Shown here: positions 5,911 through 7,783 of the stretch, in pieces
How positions within the stretch are numbered: the first letter of the stretch is position 1
Layout: every line of letters begins with the position of its first letter
Origin: Candidatus Peribacteria bacterium
GTDB lineage: Bacteria; Patescibacteriota; Gracilibacteria; Peribacterales; Peribacteraceae
DNA: 7,783 nucleotides
Reading direction: 5' to 3'
NCBI GenBank assembly: GCA_012515645.1
Contig: JAAYXY010000008.1
Coordinates: 1-7,783, forward strand
Made by a program: the position numbers and the translations under genes
Notes under the pieces: model-generated
The model's database searches: none
Seen by the model: only the letters and a program-made list of their open reading frames with translations
What the model was told of the DNA's origin: nothing

Positions 5911-5987
5911 AGGCGCGTAGCTCAGCTGGCTAGAGCATCGGTCTCCAAAACCGAGGGTCGCAGGTTCGAGTCCTGCCGCGCCTGCCA
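5911..5987 (+). tRNA. trpT: tRNA-Trp, anticodon CCA
   Basis: A full cloverleaf of 77 nt: acceptor AGGCGCG/CGCGCCT, D stem GCTC/GAGC with loop AGCTGGCTA, anticodon stem TCGGT/ACCGA around loop CTCCAAA (anticodon CCA), variable loop GGGTC, T stem GCAGG/CCTGC with loop TTCGAGT. The discriminator is G73 with an A1-T72 first pair, as in E. coli tRNA-Trp, and the CCA end is encoded (5985-5987). It decodes UGG only, in line with UGA being a stop here. It stands alone on the plus strand, between two minus-strand genes; 28 nt separate it from the topA stop codon. Its 3' trailer is the C-rich strip, with no obvious terminator. Confidence 0.98.
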
Positions 5988-5988
5988 T

Positions 5989-6016
5989 CCCAATCCTAAC
6001 CCCAATCCCCACTCCC
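5989..6016 (-). other. G-quadruplex-like element at the topA stop codon
   Basis: The plus strand has C-runs at 5989-5991, 6000-6003, 6007-6010 and 6014-6016, so the minus strand reads four G-runs of 3-4 with gaps of 3, 3 and 8 nt; a further GGGGG (6032-6028) lies just inside topA. The first G-run begins with the last base of the TAG stop. The third gap is one base longer than the strict 1-7 rule. The plus strand lacks any G from 5985 to 6042. In RNA it would sit in the topA 3' UTR; in DNA it would sit directly behind tRNA-Trp. Confidence 0.4.
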
Positions 6017-7783
6017 TACTTCCTCTTCCCCCACTTCCTCTTGGGACTGTTACGCTTTTTATCGAGCAATTGCGCCGCGAGTACGTTATCGACATCTTCG
6101 GGCAACACATTTTTGGGCAAGGAAACATTAGTCTTCCCGTCCGTAACATACGGGCCGTACCTGCCTTCTTTTACCTGCATCTCGCCACCGGAATTCGGAT
6201 CTTTGCCCAGCGATTTTATCGGTTCCGCCTGGCGCTTTTTATTCTCTTTGTGTTCCGCAAGATATGTTTCAGCATCCTCCAGCACCACTGTACTGGGGTC
6301 TTTGTCCTTCGGCAGCGACACGTTGGTATCGCCCACTTTCATGTAGGGACCGTAACGGCCAAGAAGCACCGTGACAGGCTCCCCGTGTATCTCGCCGAGA
6401 TGCTTGGGAAACTGAAGCAAGCCGAGAGCTTCTTCCAGTGTAATGTCTTCTGTGGTGCGCCCCGTGGGCAACGAAGCTGTCTGTAATTTCTCTTCGCTGT
6501 CTTCTTTCGGCCTGCCACGCTGCACGTACGGGCCAAAACGCCCGGAGCGCGCGATGATTTCTTCGCCTGTGCGCGGATCGTTCCCCAGAACGCGCCCACC
6601 CAACACGTCGCCCTTGGAGAGGGTCTGAGTTTTGGATTCCACGAGGGTTTTAAAGGGTCCATAGAACTTCCCCAGAAACACTTTGCTCTCTACGCTGCCT
6701 TCGGCGATGTCGTCCAGCGACTGCTCCATGTTGGCAGTGAAGGAGAGACTGACAATGTCACTGAAGTGTTCTTTGAGCAGGTCGATCACTTTGAAGGCGA
6801 TGTCTTCCGGCACAAGTTGTTTGCCGTCCTTTCGGATATAGCCACGCTGCTGGATAGTACTGATGGTCGGAGCATATGTACTGGGTCGCCCGATGCCTTC
6901 TTCCTCCATTTTTTTCACGAGGCTTGCTTCCGTATACCGCGGCGGCGGCTTGGTGAAGTGCTGCTCGGGCGCGAGTCCGTCGCACGCCAATGCATCACCC
7001 TGCCGCAGTGGCGGCAGATGCTTTTCTCCATCACCGCTTTCATCACGCCTACGAGCATCATCGGATTCGTCGCGCCCTTCGGTGTACACATGAAAGTAGC
7101 CATCGAAGGTCACAGTCTGCCCTGTTGCGCGGAAAGTGTATGCCGCTGCACGAATGTCCGCGCCCACTCTCTTGAGTTCGGCAGGCGGCATCTGTGTGGC
7201 AATGGTGCGGTTCCATATGAGTGCATAAAGCTTCCACTGTTGCGTGTCCAGCACGCCTTTAAGGGACAGCGGGGTGCGTGCCATCTCCGTCGGGCGAATG
7301 GCTTCATGTGCTTCCTGCGCCCCCTTGCTCTTCGTCTTGTACCGGCGCGGCGTGCTGAGAATGTACTCACGACCAAACTGCTGCTCAATGACCTGCTTCG
7401 CATCCGTGAGCGCTTTTTCGCTTAGGAAAACCGAGTCCGTGCGCATGTAGGTGATCAAACCCACGCCGCCCTGCCCCTCACCAATATCGATACCCTCGTA
7501 GAGTTGCTGTGCGACCACCATGGTCTGCTTGACGGAAAATCCGAGCTTGCGCGCCGCTTCCTGTTGCAACGTGGACGTCGTGAAAGGCGGAGGCGGCGTC
7601 TTACGCACTTCTTTTTCTTCCACGCTTTCCACAGCGAATGACGCACCTTTCAGATCCGTGAGAACGCCATCCATCTCCTCTTTGGTGCCTGGCACAAACT
7701 TCTTACCCTCTTTCGCACGGAGTTCTGCGGTGAATTCTTTTTCACCCTTCGTACGCAGCTGTGCATCCAACGACCAGTACTCC
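6016..7783 (-). CDS. topA: DNA topoisomerase I (type IA), N-terminal part cut off by the window edge
   Basis: The minus-strand frame is open from the right edge (EYWS, typical of TopA) to TAG at 6018-6016; 588 residues are visible and the N-terminal TOPRIM part, about 150-200 residues in the family, lies outside. The enzyme relaxes negative supercoils by nicking one strand. The active-site Tyr is in GLITYMRTDS (Tyr codon 7449-7447). Also seen: QEAHEAIRPTE, PPRYTEASLVKKMEEEGIGRPSTYAPTI split across about 7000-6840, and NMEQSLDDIA. The C-terminus holds three GR(F/Y)GPY repeats (the last two share TNVSLPK) and a basic tail ending KRKWGKRK, with no C4 zinc fingers: the only visible Cys is in LACDG. 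That is the zinc-free TopA type known from mycobacteria and others. An acidic-basic linker with a doubled RDES motif sits before PPLRQGD. The apparent start at 7770 is an internal TTG. Confidence 0.97.
   Translation of the reverse strand, partial: EYWSLDAQLRTKGEKEFTAELRAKEGKKFVPGTKEEMDGVLTDLKGASFAVESVEEKEVRKTPPPPFTTSTLQQEAARKLGFSVKQTMVVAQQLYEGIDIGEGQGGVGLITYMRTDSVFLSEKALTDAKQVIEQQFGREYILSTPRRYKTKSKGAQEAHEAIRPTEMARTPLSLKGVLDTQQWKLYALIWNRTIATQMPPAELKRVGADIRAAAYTFRATGQTVTFDGYFHVYTEGRDESDDARRRDESGDGEKHLPPLRQGDALACDGLAPEQHFTKPPPRYTEASLVKKMEEEGIGRPSTYAPTISTIQQRGYIRKDGKQLVPEDIAFKVIDLLKEHFSDIVSLSFTANMEQSLDDIAEGSVESKVFLGKFYGPFKTLVESKTQTLSKGDVLGGRVLGNDPRTGEEIIARSGRFGPYVQRGRPKEDSEEKLQTASLPTGRTTEDITLEEALGLLQFPKHLGEIHGEPVTVLLGRYGPYMKVGDTNVSLPKDKDPSTVVLEDAETYLAEHKENKKRQAEPIKSLGKDPNSGGEMQVKEGRYGPYVTDGKTNVSLPKNVLPEDVDNVLAAQLLDKKRNSPKRKWGKRK
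6018..6042 (-). repeat. Short direct repeat in the 3' end of topA
   Basis: ACTTCCTCTT occurs at 6018-6027 and 6033-6042 on the plus strand, a 15-bp period that keeps frame. It encodes the doubled KRK of the basic TopA tail (KRKWGKRK). This looks like a small in-frame duplication or strand-slippage product in purine/pyrimidine-biased DNA. Confidence 0.55.

Noticed and set aside
5989..6010. Telomere-like repeat (CCAATCC/TAACCCC units)
   Set aside because: Only two imperfect units next to a chromosomal tRNA and topA; better described as a short C-rich strip.
5866..6486. 206-codon plus-strand frame crossing tRNA-Trp
   Set aside because: It reads through the tRNA and then the antisense of topA; the apparent protein is an artefact of open frames.

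Overview
The window is 7,783 bp of moderately GC-rich bacterial DNA that is almost entirely coding. It carries seven recognisable protein genes (two cut by the window edges), one tRNA gene and one doubtful small ORF. UGA acts as a stop (dgt) and the only tRNA seen reads UGG, so the standard code fits. No IS elements, CRISPR arrays or phage genes are visible. The organism cannot be fixed from this stretch. The style of the M23 peptidase, the short malic enzyme, the cysteine-poor TopA tail with GR(F/Y)GPY repeats and the scarcity of clear Shine-Dalgarno sites would fit a Patescibacteria/CPR lineage. This is a low-to-moderate confidence inference.

Left part, plus strand (1-1960): the 3' part of a PgeF/YfiH-type multicopper-oxidase-like purine nucleoside enzyme, a spacer of about 140 bp with a promoter-like element, a possible 53-residue ORF, and a complete dGTPase-type HD phosphohydrolase (dgt). 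The two recognised enzymes could act in sequence on deoxyguanosine compounds.

Centre, minus strand (5702 down to 1914): malic enzyme, an MscS-like channel, an N-formylglutamate amidohydrolase-family protein and a membrane-anchored M23 endopeptidase. Spacings are +39, -17 and +47 nt, as expected for an operon. The M23 gene converges on dgt and their 3' ends overlap by 47 bp. The set mixes carbon metabolism, osmotic protection, formyl-amino-acid hydrolysis and wall remodelling, with no obvious shared pathway.

Right part: a 208-bp non-coding stretch upstream of the malic enzyme contains a perfect 12-bp inverted repeat and a very regular hairpin with an internal loop, and could be a leader or operator region. 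Next comes tRNA-Trp(CCA) on the plus strand, a G-free (C-rich) strip whose minus strand has a G-quadruplex-like pattern, and the 3' three quarters or so of topA (minus strand), which runs off the right edge.

This is mostly housekeeping DNA. I see no clear new multi-gene system. The best leads are the structured leader of the malic enzyme gene, the G-rich element at the topA stop codon, and the unusual gene overlaps.
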